From Azonexaceae bacterium s22 (lineage in GTDB: Bacteria > Pseudomonadota > Gammaproteobacteria > Burkholderiales > Rhodocyclaceae): a stretch of DNA of 64,000 nt. This document shows, in pieces, positions 41,579-50,678 of the stretch. Made by a program: the position numbers and the translations under genes. The stretch spans positions 248,001 through 312,000 of the forward strand of contig WYCU01000004.1 of the NCBI GenBank assembly GCA_016617495.1, read 5' to 3'. Each line of letters opens with the position of its first letter. The stretch's first letter is position 1. Under the pieces are notes generated by a model. It was given only the letters and a program-made list of their open reading frames with translations, ran no database searches and was not told where the DNA came from.

Positions 41579-41656
41579 CACATCCTAATCTTTTTGATTA
41601 GATAATCATCAAGTCACCGTACAGATCAAGTACGCCTAGGGTTTGAATATTGGGCC

Positions 41657-42319
41657 TCACAACACTAGGAGAGACTCGTCTCTGTAGGCAACATTGACTC
41701 CCACATGACTGCGCCAAAACAAAGCTCCCTCAAGAAACAATGGGCCTTTGGCCACTTCGTGGGTTTGTCTCAAAAACCTGGCTACAACGGGGCCTAATAT
41801 CGTGTCGTGCGTGACAAACACATGTACACCGGAGGATCCATCCATCACTAGAAGCATGTAGCGAAGAAGTTCCTGTGCTGCACACTCCGGATCCGCCATA
41901 CCAGGTAATGCATAGTTTTCGGAAGCCAGATGTCGCATTACACCTTCATTGCCCATGGCCTCCCAGTTACTCCACGCTAGCGCACCATCAAGCACAAATA
42001 TTCCGGGATCGCCCAAGAATCTGTGCTCCGATATATCTAGATAGTAGCCAACCCCTTCTCGAAGAGCTTGTGCCGTTTGAACACAACGAAGCAAGGGACT
42101 CGAATGCAAAGAACGCAGCCGCTCACCAAGAAATCGACCAAGCTCAAAAGCAATGGCCTTTCCGTAATCGGTAATCGGGATATTGTTACCGATATCCCCT
42201 GCCCCGAACTCTTCCCGAATAGAGTGCCTCAACAAAAGAGCTACCGGATACTCCTCGGGAACCCGTTTAATATTTCGAAGTAACGTCTGAGGGATCTCGT
42301 ACGAATGCTTTCGGCTCAT
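41657..42319 (-). CDS. Histidine phosphatase family protein
   Basis: 220 residues of the phosphoglycerate-mutase-like superfamily. The catalytic motif LLLRHSIREEF (Arg-31, His-32) carries Ser where RHG is usual, and a second active-site His is in VFVTHDTILGPV near residue 170. SSPLLRCVQTAQAL supplies the phosphate-binding Arg. It is the last gene of the modification operon and overlaps the methyltransferase gene by 4 bases. It may remove a phosphate from a sugar or peptide intermediate. Confidence 0.8.
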   Translation of the reverse strand: MSRKHSYEIPQTLLRNIKRVPEEYPVALLLRHSIREEFGAGDIGNNIPITDYGKAIAFELGRFLGERLRSLHSSPLLRCVQTAQALREGVGYYLDISEHRFLGDPGIFVLDGALAWSNWEAMGNEGVMRHLASENYALPGMADPECAAQELLRYMLLVMDGSSGVHVFVTHDTILGPVVARFLRQTHEVAKGPLFLEGALFWRSHVGVNVAYRDESLLVL

Positions 42320-43986
42320 ACAGCCACCGCAAACATCACGGATGGAAGCGCTGCCACCTGTCTGGCTTCGAGTAGCTCGAAACCAGTTTTCCGGAACAGC
42401 TTTTCAAAGGCTGACTTTGAGCGCTCCCGCCCGCCGGTGACCATCAACAGATGCAAGTCACAAAGCGCGCCTGAATAATCACTCTCTGAAAGCAGCATCT
42501 CGATCACGAAAAGACGCCCCCCTTTAGGCAACACCTCTCTAGCCCGGTGCAAAATCACTATTGCATCGACATCGTCCCAGTCATGCAGAACCCTTGTCAT
42601 GGTGACAACGTCGGCACTGGTACCCCACGATCCGAATAGATCACCAGCAAGCCACTTGAGACGGGTTCTAGCCCTACGCCCCGCTTGCGCTTTCGCAACC
42701 ACTTCAGGTTTGTCGAGAACAGTGACTGTCGAACGAGGATAGGTGTCCAAGAGATAATCAGCAAAAGCCCCGACGCCTCCGCCTGCATCGATAATCGATT
42801 CATCTCCGCGCAAGTCCAAAACAGCAGGTATTCGCGCATAGTCGTGCAGCGCATAGCTGTTTAACATCCGGTGATGTCCGGACAGGCGCTCGGCATCTTT
42901 TGCCACATCGTTGAATATATCGGGACGCTTCCAACCACTGCCAAGCGTGAGCGCTTGCGGCAAAGATGCCCAGAGAGAACTGAGCTCTCCGGAATATTCC
43001 AATGCACCATCTGCCAGCGTTAGCGGGTGAGATCTGCGTAAAAAGACACCACGGGAACTCAGTTGCCAGCTACCTCGATCATTTTCAACGAGCTGCAACT
43101 CTCCAAGTGCCCGCAACAAACGTAGCGCACCATCGCCACTCAATCCCACTCTTTCGGCAATGTCAGTCGCAGAGCCAGGCAACGCATCAATAACACCCAA
43201 CCGAACCGATGCTGCAATCGTCTGAGTGCGCCAAAAGCCAACCATATCGCCCGAAAGCGCCGCGAAGTCGGAGCGTGTGGCAGCACGGAGTTCAACTATC
43301 TGGCCCCCTCGTTCATCTATGACTTCCAGTCCGCCGTCGAATCTCTCCACCCTGGATTGACCGTTATAGAAAGGCTCAACGGCCGCAAAGCGCCTTTGAT
43401 AAACGGGGCTTCCTGCACGGTCGACATGCATCCAACCACCTGCATCGCGTGCTCGTGCAAATCCCTTATGAAAAACGTCGAGGTCCACATACCACTTACC
43501 GTGAACCTCCTCACCATGAAGATCTAGGTGTGTCGAGCTTCCTGCATCGTTTTGGACCACACAGCATCCATCCTTGTAATCCCCGGCGTAACGCCAACCA
43601 TCATGGGATACAGGGCTGCCATCCATCCGAATATGCCGATATCGCCCGCTCCTCAATCTGACAGTGGCACGCCCACTCTGAAAGTTGCCACACCAGTCGT
43701 AGCGCTCTGGGTATACCTCATGACCATCCGGGTGAATATGGCACCAGCCATCATTCGTCTGAACTGCAGCCCTCCCTTCATAGAAGCCAAAGGTACGGAC
43801 AAAACGATCTGGATACGCATCGCTTCCATCAGGGTGGATATGCCAGGCAAGACCATCCCGCATGACGGGTGCCAGACCGGGATGATGAAACTTCAACACC
43901 TCGTCAAATCGTTCGAAATAGGCGGGGGCATCACCAGATAGGTGATGTGTTCCGCAAACCGATACTGAAAGCGCTTGCCAGCTCAT
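42316..43986 (-). CDS. WG-repeat / O-methyltransferase fusion
   Basis: 556 residues. Residues about 35-235 hold some seven WG-like beta repeats (HIHPDGSDAYPDRFVRTFGF, HIHPDGHEVYPERYDWCGNF, HIRMDGSPVSHDGWRYAG and so on). After a linker comes an acetylserotonin-O-methyltransferase-like module: a dimerisation winged helix (IAERVGLSGDGALRLLRAL) and a SAM-binding domain with IIDAGGGVGAFADYLL (about 396-411) and a catalytic-type RVLHDWDD. The repeats may hold a peptide or glycan substrate. It starts 3 bases after the stop of the glycosyltransferase-radical SAM gene. Confidence 0.8.
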   Translation of the reverse strand: MSWQALSVSVCGTHHLSGDAPAYFERFDEVLKFHHPGLAPVMRDGLAWHIHPDGSDAYPDRFVRTFGFYEGRAAVQTNDGWCHIHPDGHEVYPERYDWCGNFQSGRATVRLRSGRYRHIRMDGSPVSHDGWRYAGDYKDGCCVVQNDAGSSTHLDLHGEEVHGKWYVDLDVFHKGFARARDAGGWMHVDRAGSPVYQRRFAAVEPFYNGQSRVERFDGGLEVIDERGGQIVELRAATRSDFAALSGDMVGFWRTQTIAASVRLGVIDALPGSATDIAERVGLSGDGALRLLRALGELQLVENDRGSWQLSSRGVFLRRSHPLTLADGALEYSGELSSLWASLPQALTLGSGWKRPDIFNDVAKDAERLSGHHRMLNSYALHDYARIPAVLDLRGDESIIDAGGGVGAFADYLLDTYPRSTVTVLDKPEVVAKAQAGRRARTRLKWLAGDLFGSWGTSADVVTMTRVLHDWDDVDAIVILHRAREVLPKGGRLFVIEMLLSESDYSGALCDLHLLMVTGGRERSKSAFEKLFRKTGFELLEARQVAALPSVMFAVAV

Positions 43987-43989
43987 CGC

Positions 43990-46335
43990 TTACCCTTGCT
44001 TTCGCTTTCTCATATTGCATGTAGCGCACAACGAGCGGTTTCGGTAGCTGGTCAAAAGCGAACGATAGGCATCACCATGCCATATCTCCAACAATGTTTT
44101 TTCTCTCAAGTCACCGAAATCGCCCAACGTTTTGCGCTGGGCATCGGGAGCGCAACAGGGATCAAAACGGCCAAGCGCGCTAACCCATGCTTCCCGCCCG
44201 AGAAACGGACAGGTTCCATCGGGAGTTAGCTCATAGCTGGCGCTCTCGTCCAATGGAAAAATGTTCTCGAGTAATATCGTCTCGCCGTTTGCCAGTGGCG
44301 TCTCGCTTGCCACCTTGATCGCACTTTCTGCGGCCTCGTTCCAACGCCGAATCGCAGCGGGACTTCTCCGCATGGAAAGTGGTTCTATCTCCGGGAAATG
44401 GGTCCAGAGGTGGTGGCCCTTGATTCGGTCGACTCCAAGTTCGATGCCCAGGCGAACCATATCAACCAGTTCGGCGACATTATTTTCAAGAAAGGTCAGC
44501 TGGAGTGTGACACGACAATGGTTGCCCCCTCCGGCTGCATGCGCGTCGCGAACGGCGATGAACTCCCGCAGGTTGCTCAGTGCGTCTTCCCAACTGCCCC
44601 CCTGCATGATCGACTCATAGGTCGTTTTGCATGCCCCATTCCATGAGATTTTCACGTCGGAACAGACCGGCACGATACGGGCGGCCCATTCCCTTGCGCC
44701 ATATTTCGGGAAGGTTCCATTGGTCGTCAGGTTCAGTTTGACCTTATGGGTCTCACACAAGGCCAGGATATCCTCGAAGTGCTCATAGAGCAGTGGCTCA
44801 CCCATTGTTGAAGGAATGATCTCGCGGAGACCGCGTCCGGTCGTTTCCTCCACGATCTTTTTGAGCAAATCAAAGGGCATCCTTCGGTGGCGCCCCCCGT
44901 CCCTCCTCCTGTTGGGCTGCAAATCGCTATATGGGGAATGCTCTTCACACATTACACATTTCAGATTGCACGTATCCGGGTTGGTATCGAAGGTAATCCT
45001 CCATGGCACATCAGCTTGCTTAAGCGTCGTGTTGTCGCGCCTTTCCAAAACACGCTTGTAAAGCTGCTCGATATCCCGAACGTGGGTCTCGATATCCGGA
45101 ATGTCGCCATCTTCGCTGAATACATACCCTCGCCTGCCAAGCAGCGATGCGAAGCCGGGATCGTCCGCCAAGCGCTGCATTTGAGCAGCCAGGGCTTCAA
45201 ATGAACGATGCTCAAACAACAATCCATTGATCTCGTGGTGGACGTATTCCGCCATGCCCCCAGTATTTGCAGTGATCACAGGAACGCGAGCCTGCTGGGC
45301 CTCATGAATCACGAGTGGAGAGTTCTCAACCCAGACGGAGGGAACGACAATCGCATCAACACGATCAAACACATCACGAACGATGTCCTGATTCCTGTAC
45401 TCGGGCATCCATTCAATCCGTTCGGCGACTTCGGTAGGCAAGCTTGCTGCAATATCCTTGAGAGCCGCTGTTTCCTGTCCTCGTGGACGGCCCCAGATCC
45501 TCAGCTTTACTCTTCCTTTTACAAGGCCGAAAGCGCGAATCAGATCATGGATGCCTTTGGCAGGAATGTGAGTGCCGATATAGCCGAACGCGAAATCTGT
45601 CTCTTTTACTCGCTCTCGATCTGACGAGCGTTTTTTGTCAAACCCGTAGTCCAGATAAATCAGCTTTTGCTCTGGCAACCCAAAGTCCTGGCGATAGCGA
45701 TCCTGGAGGTAACGTGCTGGTGCAATAAACAAATCGACGAGTTCCGCCATTTCACGCATGTGGGCCATGCGTTTATTCACCCAAGTCTGCCAGTAAGCGA
45801 GATCTGACGCATAGTCCTCAGGCCCGCCACCAAAATAGCGCGCATAGCAACGTTCCGCGCACTTTCTGTCCTCTTGACCATCACAGGCGGCCCAAAGGTT
45901 ATCGTGGTCTTCCGGCAGCGTTTGCATGAACTGCCCCCTGGGACACATAACCCAGTAGTCATGCAGCGTGTAAACAATGGGGATTTCGCGTCGCGACGCT
46001 TCCCGAAGCAAGGAGGTCGAAAGATGGTTAAGGTGGCCCACGTGAACGACATCCGGCCGAACTTCGTCGAGCACCTCAGCAAATCTGCGGTCAATCCCTT
46101 CTGCGCGATAACGGTCCTTGAGGCGAGGATTATTCACCAAATGCAATGTGATGCTTGGTTCATCCTGGTCTGACTCGGTTCGTAACCGGAAATCCGGAGC
46201 GAAAGGATCCTCTTCGCGGGTAAACACATGAACCTCGTGCCTGGCTGCCAGCCCATGGCACAGAGTCTGGCTGTAGACTTCGGATCCAGCGTTGTAACGC
46301 ATGGGATAGCCATGAATAACTTTCAAAATCTTCAT
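43990..46335 (-). CDS. Glycosyltransferase family 4 / radical SAM-SPASM fusion
   Basis: 781 residues. Residues 1-425 form a GT-B glycosyltransferase (start MKILKVIHGYPMRYNAGSE, donor site VWVENSPLVIHEAQQARVPV). Residues 440-781 form a radical SAM enzyme with CX3CX2C in CNLKCVMCEE (Cys 456, 460, 463) and a C-terminal SPASM/twitch cluster (PCCAPDAQ, CATCNMRKRK). SPASM enzymes typically modify peptides. A single chain with both activities is unusual and suggests sequential action on one substrate. It overlaps the epimerase gene by 4 bases. Confidence 0.85.
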   Translation of the reverse strand: MKILKVIHGYPMRYNAGSEVYSQTLCHGLAARHEVHVFTREEDPFAPDFRLRTESDQDEPSITLHLVNNPRLKDRYRAEGIDRRFAEVLDEVRPDVVHVGHLNHLSTSLLREASRREIPIVYTLHDYWVMCPRGQFMQTLPEDHDNLWAACDGQEDRKCAERCYARYFGGGPEDYASDLAYWQTWVNKRMAHMREMAELVDLFIAPARYLQDRYRQDFGLPEQKLIYLDYGFDKKRSSDRERVKETDFAFGYIGTHIPAKGIHDLIRAFGLVKGRVKLRIWGRPRGQETAALKDIAASLPTEVAERIEWMPEYRNQDIVRDVFDRVDAIVVPSVWVENSPLVIHEAQQARVPVITANTGGMAEYVHHEINGLLFEHRSFEALAAQMQRLADDPGFASLLGRRGYVFSEDGDIPDIETHVRDIEQLYKRVLERRDNTTLKQADVPWRITFDTNPDTCNLKCVMCEEHSPYSDLQPNRRRDGGRHRRMPFDLLKKIVEETTGRGLREIIPSTMGEPLLYEHFEDILALCETHKVKLNLTTNGTFPKYGAREWAARIVPVCSDVKISWNGACKTTYESIMQGGSWEDALSNLREFIAVRDAHAAGGGNHCRVTLQLTFLENNVAELVDMVRLGIELGVDRIKGHHLWTHFPEIEPLSMRRSPAAIRRWNEAAESAIKVASETPLANGETILLENIFPLDESASYELTPDGTCPFLGREAWVSALGRFDPCCAPDAQRKTLGDFGDLREKTLLEIWHGDAYRSLLTSYRNRSLCATCNMRKRKQG

Positions 46336-47258
46336 ACTGCAACCTCCGTCGCACTTTGTTGTGCGTACTCCTGCTTGAAATCTTCAATAAGCCGTTGCAC
46401 CCCTGTCCGCAAGCTAATTTCAGGTTTCCATCCCAAAATCTTGCTGGCTTGCAAGGGATCGCCATAAAAATGGGCGACGTCGTAGGTCCGAGGCGGCGCT
46501 TCCTCTATCTGACTTGCTCGATCCCCAAGCTCATGGCAGAGCGCTGCCAGTTGACCAAGCGTTGTTGGGTGACCTGTCAACAGATGAAGTGTCGGTAGCG
46601 TTTGGACTCCTGATTGCAATCGATCAATCAGTAGATTCACTCCACGAACGACATCGTCCACATGCGTAAAGTCAAAGGTGTGGCTTGTCCCCTCAACATG
46701 CATTACGTCTCCCAAGGCCGCAGATCTTGCAAAGGCGGGAACTACTCTGTCAGCGTGATCCTTGGTGCATCCATACACGTTCGATAGGCGAACCACTGCT
46801 GCTTGAAGACCAGCACTGCGCGCTGCAGAGATCAGACGTTCACCTTCCACCTTGGATTCTGCATAGGCATTGACCGGCTGCAGTGGTGCATCTTCGGATA
46901 CGGGTAACGATGAAGCCTGGCCATAGACTTCTCGACTGCTCGAAAACAAAATCCACGGCTTTGTCGTTTGTTGCTGGGCGATTTCCAGCAGACTCCGAAG
47001 CCCGCCCACATTGGTGCGCCAGCACAGATCCGGATCCCGTTGCCCCCACACGACTCTCGAGACTGCGGCTAGATGCACGACCCCGTCGCTACCGCGGATA
47101 GCAGCATCAAGGTCTGCTGCGTTGGTGACGTCACCATATCGCCCTCCCGTTCCCCGTATATCGAACTCTCGAACCGAGTAACCTCTACCTCTGAGTGACG
47201 AGCAAAGGTGCCGCCCCACCAGGCCCAAGGAGCCGGTAACCAAAATAGTGTTTGTCAT
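46332..47258 (-). CDS. NAD-dependent sugar epimerase/dehydratase
   Basis: A 308-residue extended short-chain dehydrogenase. Rossmann motif VTGSLGLVGRHLC (about residues 7-19), active-site SSSREVYGQA and YAESKVEGE (YxxxK). Probably makes or inverts the nucleotide sugar used by the neighbouring glycosyltransferase. The frame extends upstream to 47306, through the terminator; the ATG at 47258 gives the normal N terminus. First enzyme gene after the terminator that follows the 62-residue gene. Confidence 0.88.
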   Translation of the reverse strand: MTNTILVTGSLGLVGRHLCSSLRGRGYSVREFDIRGTGGRYGDVTNAADLDAAIRGSDGVVHLAAVSRVVWGQRDPDLCWRTNVGGLRSLLEIAQQQTTKPWILFSSSREVYGQASSLPVSEDAPLQPVNAYAESKVEGERLISAARSAGLQAAVVRLSNVYGCTKDHADRVVPAFARSAALGDVMHVEGTSHTFDFTHVDDVVRGVNLLIDRLQSGVQTLPTLHLLTGHPTTLGQLAALCHELGDRASQIEEAPPRTYDVAHFYGDPLQASKILGWKPEISLRTGVQRLIEDFKQEYAQQSATEVAV

Positions 47259-47270
47259 TTTCCACCAACG

Positions 47271-47304
47271 AAAAAGCCCAACACCCTCCGAGAGGGAGTT
47301 GGGC
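47271..47304 (-). terminator. Attenuator/terminator between small gene and epimerase
   Basis: On the minus strand GCCCAAC-T-CCCTC pairs with GAGGG-T-GTTGGGC (47276-47304, loop of 3) and TTTTT follows. It lies 13 bases after the stop of the 62-residue gene and 12 bases before the epimerase start, so only part of the transcripts would continue. Confidence 0.85.
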
Positions 47305-47317
47305 AAAAGTGACGCGA

Positions 47318-47506
47318 TCAGTCTTTCTTGGGTTGCTTGAGTTGCTTCAGATGTGCGGCTTCAAGCTGAAAACGCTCTTGCTCTATTGATGCAAGTCGCG
47401 CAGCCTTGTCCGTCGGGTAACCCCGAACCCTGTAGTACTCCGAAGAGGTCGGATTTAGCTGCTCGGACCGCCGATCACGTTCGGTCTTGGAGAGTGGGTG
47501 ACTCAT
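47318..47506 (-). CDS. 62-residue charged protein, possible precursor peptide
   Basis: A short, very hydrophilic protein rich in Lys, Arg, Gln and Glu, with no cysteine and three Tyr (SEYYRVRGYP near residues 22-31). The ATG has a strong AAGGAG site. It is followed by a terminator and then by the epimerase, glycosyltransferase-radical SAM, methyltransferase and phosphatase genes, an arrangement typical of ribosomally made peptides whose precursor must be made in excess. There is no classic double-glycine leader, so the precursor idea is inference; it may be an accessory protein. Confidence 0.65.
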   Translation of the reverse strand: MSHPLSKTERDRRSEQLNPTSSEYYRVRGYPTDKAARLASIEQERFQLEAAHLKQLKQPKKD

Positions 47507-48092
47507 ATTTAGCTCCTTAAGATTAAATCAGCACGGACAGCCATTACTTCCTCGGGTCCGGGAAGCGCTTGGAGCAAAGCTAAAAATGGTGTCTGAGCTG
47601 ACAGTCGGGTCAATCTTGCAGCGGTACGACCTCACCGACCATTCGTCACACCGGACCCGATCCTGGTGCGTAAAGCGGGGTAACACTGCTTTACGAATGA
47701 TATGTTCATTTCCTGGTTATTCAAAATATCCTGGCTCCTCCGTTCCCTTTGCCGAATGGTTTACGTTGGGAGCAATGTACCTTCCCAATCAGTTGATGAC
47801 GTTCGCCCCGCAGTCACTCAGCATGAACCAGAAGCACTTGGGCAATACAGGCATCGAAGGGATAATCACACCCTTTCGAGCGACACATGCTCACGAGGAT
47901 TTTCCTGATTGCAGGAATATTTTGGGAAGCCACAAGAACTAAAAATCGTAGAAAAATGCACTTCAGGCCAGGCGTAAAAATCTTTAACATATTGATAAAT
48001 AACGATTTAATTTTTCAATAAGTCACCCGCCAATAAAAACAGTGCTATCAGCAGACAACTTAACGCATCGCAATAATTACCAATAAAATCAA
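47507..48092. other. AT-rich right junction of the island
   Basis: 586 bases. It contains the promoter and Shine-Dalgarno of the leftward small gene (about 47507-47530), an 8-bp inverted repeat CGTAAAGC/GCTTTACG (47669-47695), and the AT-rich leader of mutS (47943-48092). A rightward frame 47586-47942 has no coding character. The island end and the new mutS promoter lie here. Confidence 0.45.
47669..47695. repeat. 8-bp inverted repeat in the island junction
   Basis: CGTAAAGC and GCTTTACG with an 11-base spacer. No T-tract follows, so it is not a clear terminator. Could be a protein site or a relic of the recombination site. Confidence 0.35.
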
Positions 48093-50678
48093 ATGGTTAA
48101 AGAAGAAAAAGAGCACGCCAAACATACTCCTTTCATGCGCCAATACCTGGCGCTCAAAGCGCAGCATCCGAATACCCTGCTCTTTTACCGCATGGGCGAT
48201 TTTTACGAGTTGTTCTACGAAGACGCGGAAAAGGCGGCACGCTTGCTGGATATCACCCTGACCACCCGTGGGCAGTCGGCCGGGGTGCCGATCAAGATGT
48301 GCGGCGTGCCTTTCCATTCGCTCGAGCCTTACCTGGCGCGGCTAGTGAAGCTCGGCGAATCGGCGGTGATCTGCGAACAGATCGGCGATCCGGCGACCAG
48401 CAAGGGCCCGGTCGAGCGGGCGGTGGCGCGGATCGTGACGCCGGGGACGCTCACCGACGCCGCGCTGGTCGATGACAAGCAGGACTTGTGGCTGCTCGCC
48501 GTGACCACCTTGCGCAACACGGCGGGCATTGCGCGGCTGAATCTGGCCAGCGGGGAGTTCATTCTGATTGAAGTGCCGGCCGAGCAAATTCCGGCAACGC
48601 TGGAGCGCATCCGCCCGGCAGAGATTCTCTATCCGGAGAGTTGGAATCCCAATTTCGGGAGCAATGCGGCCTGCACGCGCCAGCCCGAGTGGTATTTCGA
48701 TTTCGATTCGGCAAAACGTCTGCTCTGCGAGCAATTTGCGGTGGCATCGCTGGCCGGGTTCGGGGCCGAAGGCCTGAAGCCGGCAATCGGTGCCGCGGGT
48801 GCCTTGCTGCAATACGCACAGGCGACGCAATCCGGCAAGCTGCCGCATCTGCGCGGCCTGACCGTGGAGCTCGAGGGTGCTTATCTGGGCCTTGACCTGG
48901 CAACCCGGCGTAATCTGGAGCTCACCGAAACGCTGCGGGGCCAGCCTGCGCCGACCTTGTTTTCGCTGCTGGACAATTGCGTGACCAGCATGGGATCGCG
49001 CTTGCTGCGGCATACGCTCCACCATCCGCTACGCGAACGCGGCATCCCGGCGGCGCGTCATGGTGCTGTGGCGGCCTTGCTCGATGACTACGGCCGCTTG
49101 TCCGGTGAGGTGCGCAAGGCGTTGCGGGGAATCGCCGATATCGAACGCATTGCCGGACGCATTGCGCTGCGTAACGCCCGTCCGCGGGATCTGGCGAGCC
49201 TGCGCGAATCGCTGGCGCGCTTGCCGGGCTTGCGCGCCCCAGTAGCTGAAACGGCCTCGCCGCTGCTGACACAATTCTTTGCGGCGCTCGAAACGCCGGC
49301 AGAAACGCTCGATTTGGTGGTCCGCGCCATCGCCGCCGAGCCCGGCGCCCAGGTCCGCGACGGTGGAGTCATCGCACCCGGTTTCGATGCCGATCTCGAT
49401 GAATTACGTTCGCTGAACGATAACTGCGGCGCCTTCCTGGTCGATATGGAGGCGCGTGAGCGTGAGCGCACGGGCATTTCCAGTCTCAAGGTCGAATACA
49501 ACAAGGTGCATGGTTTTTATATCGAGGTCACGCACGCCAATGTCGACAAGGTGCCGGAGGATTATCGGCGGCGCCAGACGCTGAAGAATGCCGAGCGTTA
49601 CATCACGCCAGAATTGAAAGCCTTCGAGGACAAGGCCTTGTCCGCACAGGAGCGTGCGCTAGCCCGCGAGAAGATGCTGTACGAGCAGATTCTCGACGCC
49701 TTGCTCCCGGTGGTGCCGCGCTTGCAAACGATTGCGCAAGCGGTGGCGCAACTCGATCTGCTTGCAGGTTTTGCCGAGTCAGCCTTGAAGCGCAATTGGT
49801 GTCAGCCTGAATTTGTCGAGGATACCGCGCTGTCCATCGAAAGCGGCCGTCATCCGGTGGTCGAGAACGAACTGGCGCAGAGCGCGGAAACCTTTATCGC
49901 CAACGATTGCCAGCTTGCCGAAAGCCGCCGCCTGCTGCTCATTACCGGCCCCAACATGGGCGGCAAGTCGACTTACATGCGTCAGGTGGCGCTGATTGCC
50001 CTGCTCGCGCATATTGGTAGTTTTGTGCCGGCCAGCCGCTGTGTGCTCGGCCCGCTTGACCGCATTTTTACCCGCATCGGCGCATCCGACGACCTGGCGT
50101 CCGGTCGCTCAACCTTCATGGTGGAAATGACCGAAGCGGCGGCCATCCTGCACCACGCGACTGCGCAAAGCCTGGTATTGATGGATGAAATCGGGCGTGG
50201 CACCTCAACTTTCGATGGCATGGCGCTGGCATTTGCCATCCTGCGCCATCTGATCGAAAAAAACCGCAGCCTGACCCTCTTCGCGACGCATTACTTCGAA
50301 CTGACGCGCCTGTCGCACGAATATGGCGAACTGGCCAACGTTCATCTCGGCGCCGTCGAGCACAACGACCGCATCGTCTTCATGCATGCGGTCGAAGAAG
50401 GCCCGGCCAACCAGAGTTACGGTATTCAGGTCGCCGCGCTGGCCGGGATTCCCTCCGCCGTAGTGCGCGCTGCCCGCAAGCAGTTGCGGGAATTCGAACA
50501 GCGCGCCGCCGTCGATCCCTTGCAGCCCGATCTCTTCGCCCAAGCCGAGGCCATGCCAGAAATGATCGAGCCGGAGCCGCATCCGGCGCTGATCCAACTG
50601 GCGACGCTCGATCCCGATGCGCTGACCCCGCGCGAGGCCCTGGAAGCGCTCTATTCGCTGAAAACCCTGCTCAAATGA
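48093..50678 (+). CDS. mutS: DNA mismatch repair protein MutS
   Basis: 861 residues, full length. The mismatch-reading motif [13 protein letters not shown] lies near residue 30, the ATPase P-loop [15 protein letters not shown] near 617, the Walker B/signature in [15 protein letters not shown], and the HTH at the C terminus. Residues 1-11 ([11 protein letters not shown]) are Lys/Glu-rich, from AT-rich codons unlike the rest. No Shine-Dalgarno is visible. The leader derives from island DNA, so mutS transcription was probably re-wired on insertion. Confidence 0.97.
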   Translation: MVKEEKEHAKHTPFMRQYLALKAQHPNTLLFYRMGDFYELFYEDAEKAARLLDITLTTRGQSAGVPIKMCGVPFHSLEPYLARLVKLGESAVICEQIGDPATSKGPVERAVARIVTPGTLTDAALVDDKQDLWLLAVTTLRNTAGIARLNLASGEFILIEVPAEQIPATLERIRPAEILYPESWNPNFGSNAACTRQPEWYFDFDSAKRLLCEQFAVASLAGFGAEGLKPAIGAAGALLQYAQATQSGKLPHLRGLTVELEGAYLGLDLATRRNLELTETLRGQPAPTLFSLLDNCVTSMGSRLLRHTLHHPLRERGIPAARHGAVAALLDDYGRLSGEVRKALRGIADIERIAGRIALRNARPRDLASLRESLARLPGLRAPVAETASPLLTQFFAALETPAETLDLVVRAIAAEPGAQVRDGGVIAPGFDADLDELRSLNDNCGAFLVDMEARERERTGISSLKVEYNKVHGFYIEVTHANVDKVPEDYRRRQTLKNAERYITPELKAFEDKALSAQERALAREKMLYEQILDALLPVVPRLQTIAQAVAQLDLLAGFAESALKRNWCQPEFVEDTALSIESGRHPVVENELAQSAETFIANDCQLAESRRLLLITGPNMGGKSTYMRQVALIALLAHIGSFVPASRCVLGPLDRIFTRIGASDDLASGRSTFMVEMTEAAAILHHATAQSLVLMDEIGRGTSTFDGMALAFAILRHLIEKNRSLTLFATHYFELTRLSHEYGELANVHLGAVEHNDRIVFMHAVEEGPANQSYGIQVAALAGIPSAVVRAARKQLREFEQRAAVDPLQPDLFAQAEAMPEMIEPEPHPALIQLATLDPDALTPREALEALYSLKTLLK

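Noticed and set aside
47586-47942. 118-codon rightward frame in the island junction
   Set aside because: No ribosome site, irregular composition and no family resemblance; the region looks non-coding.
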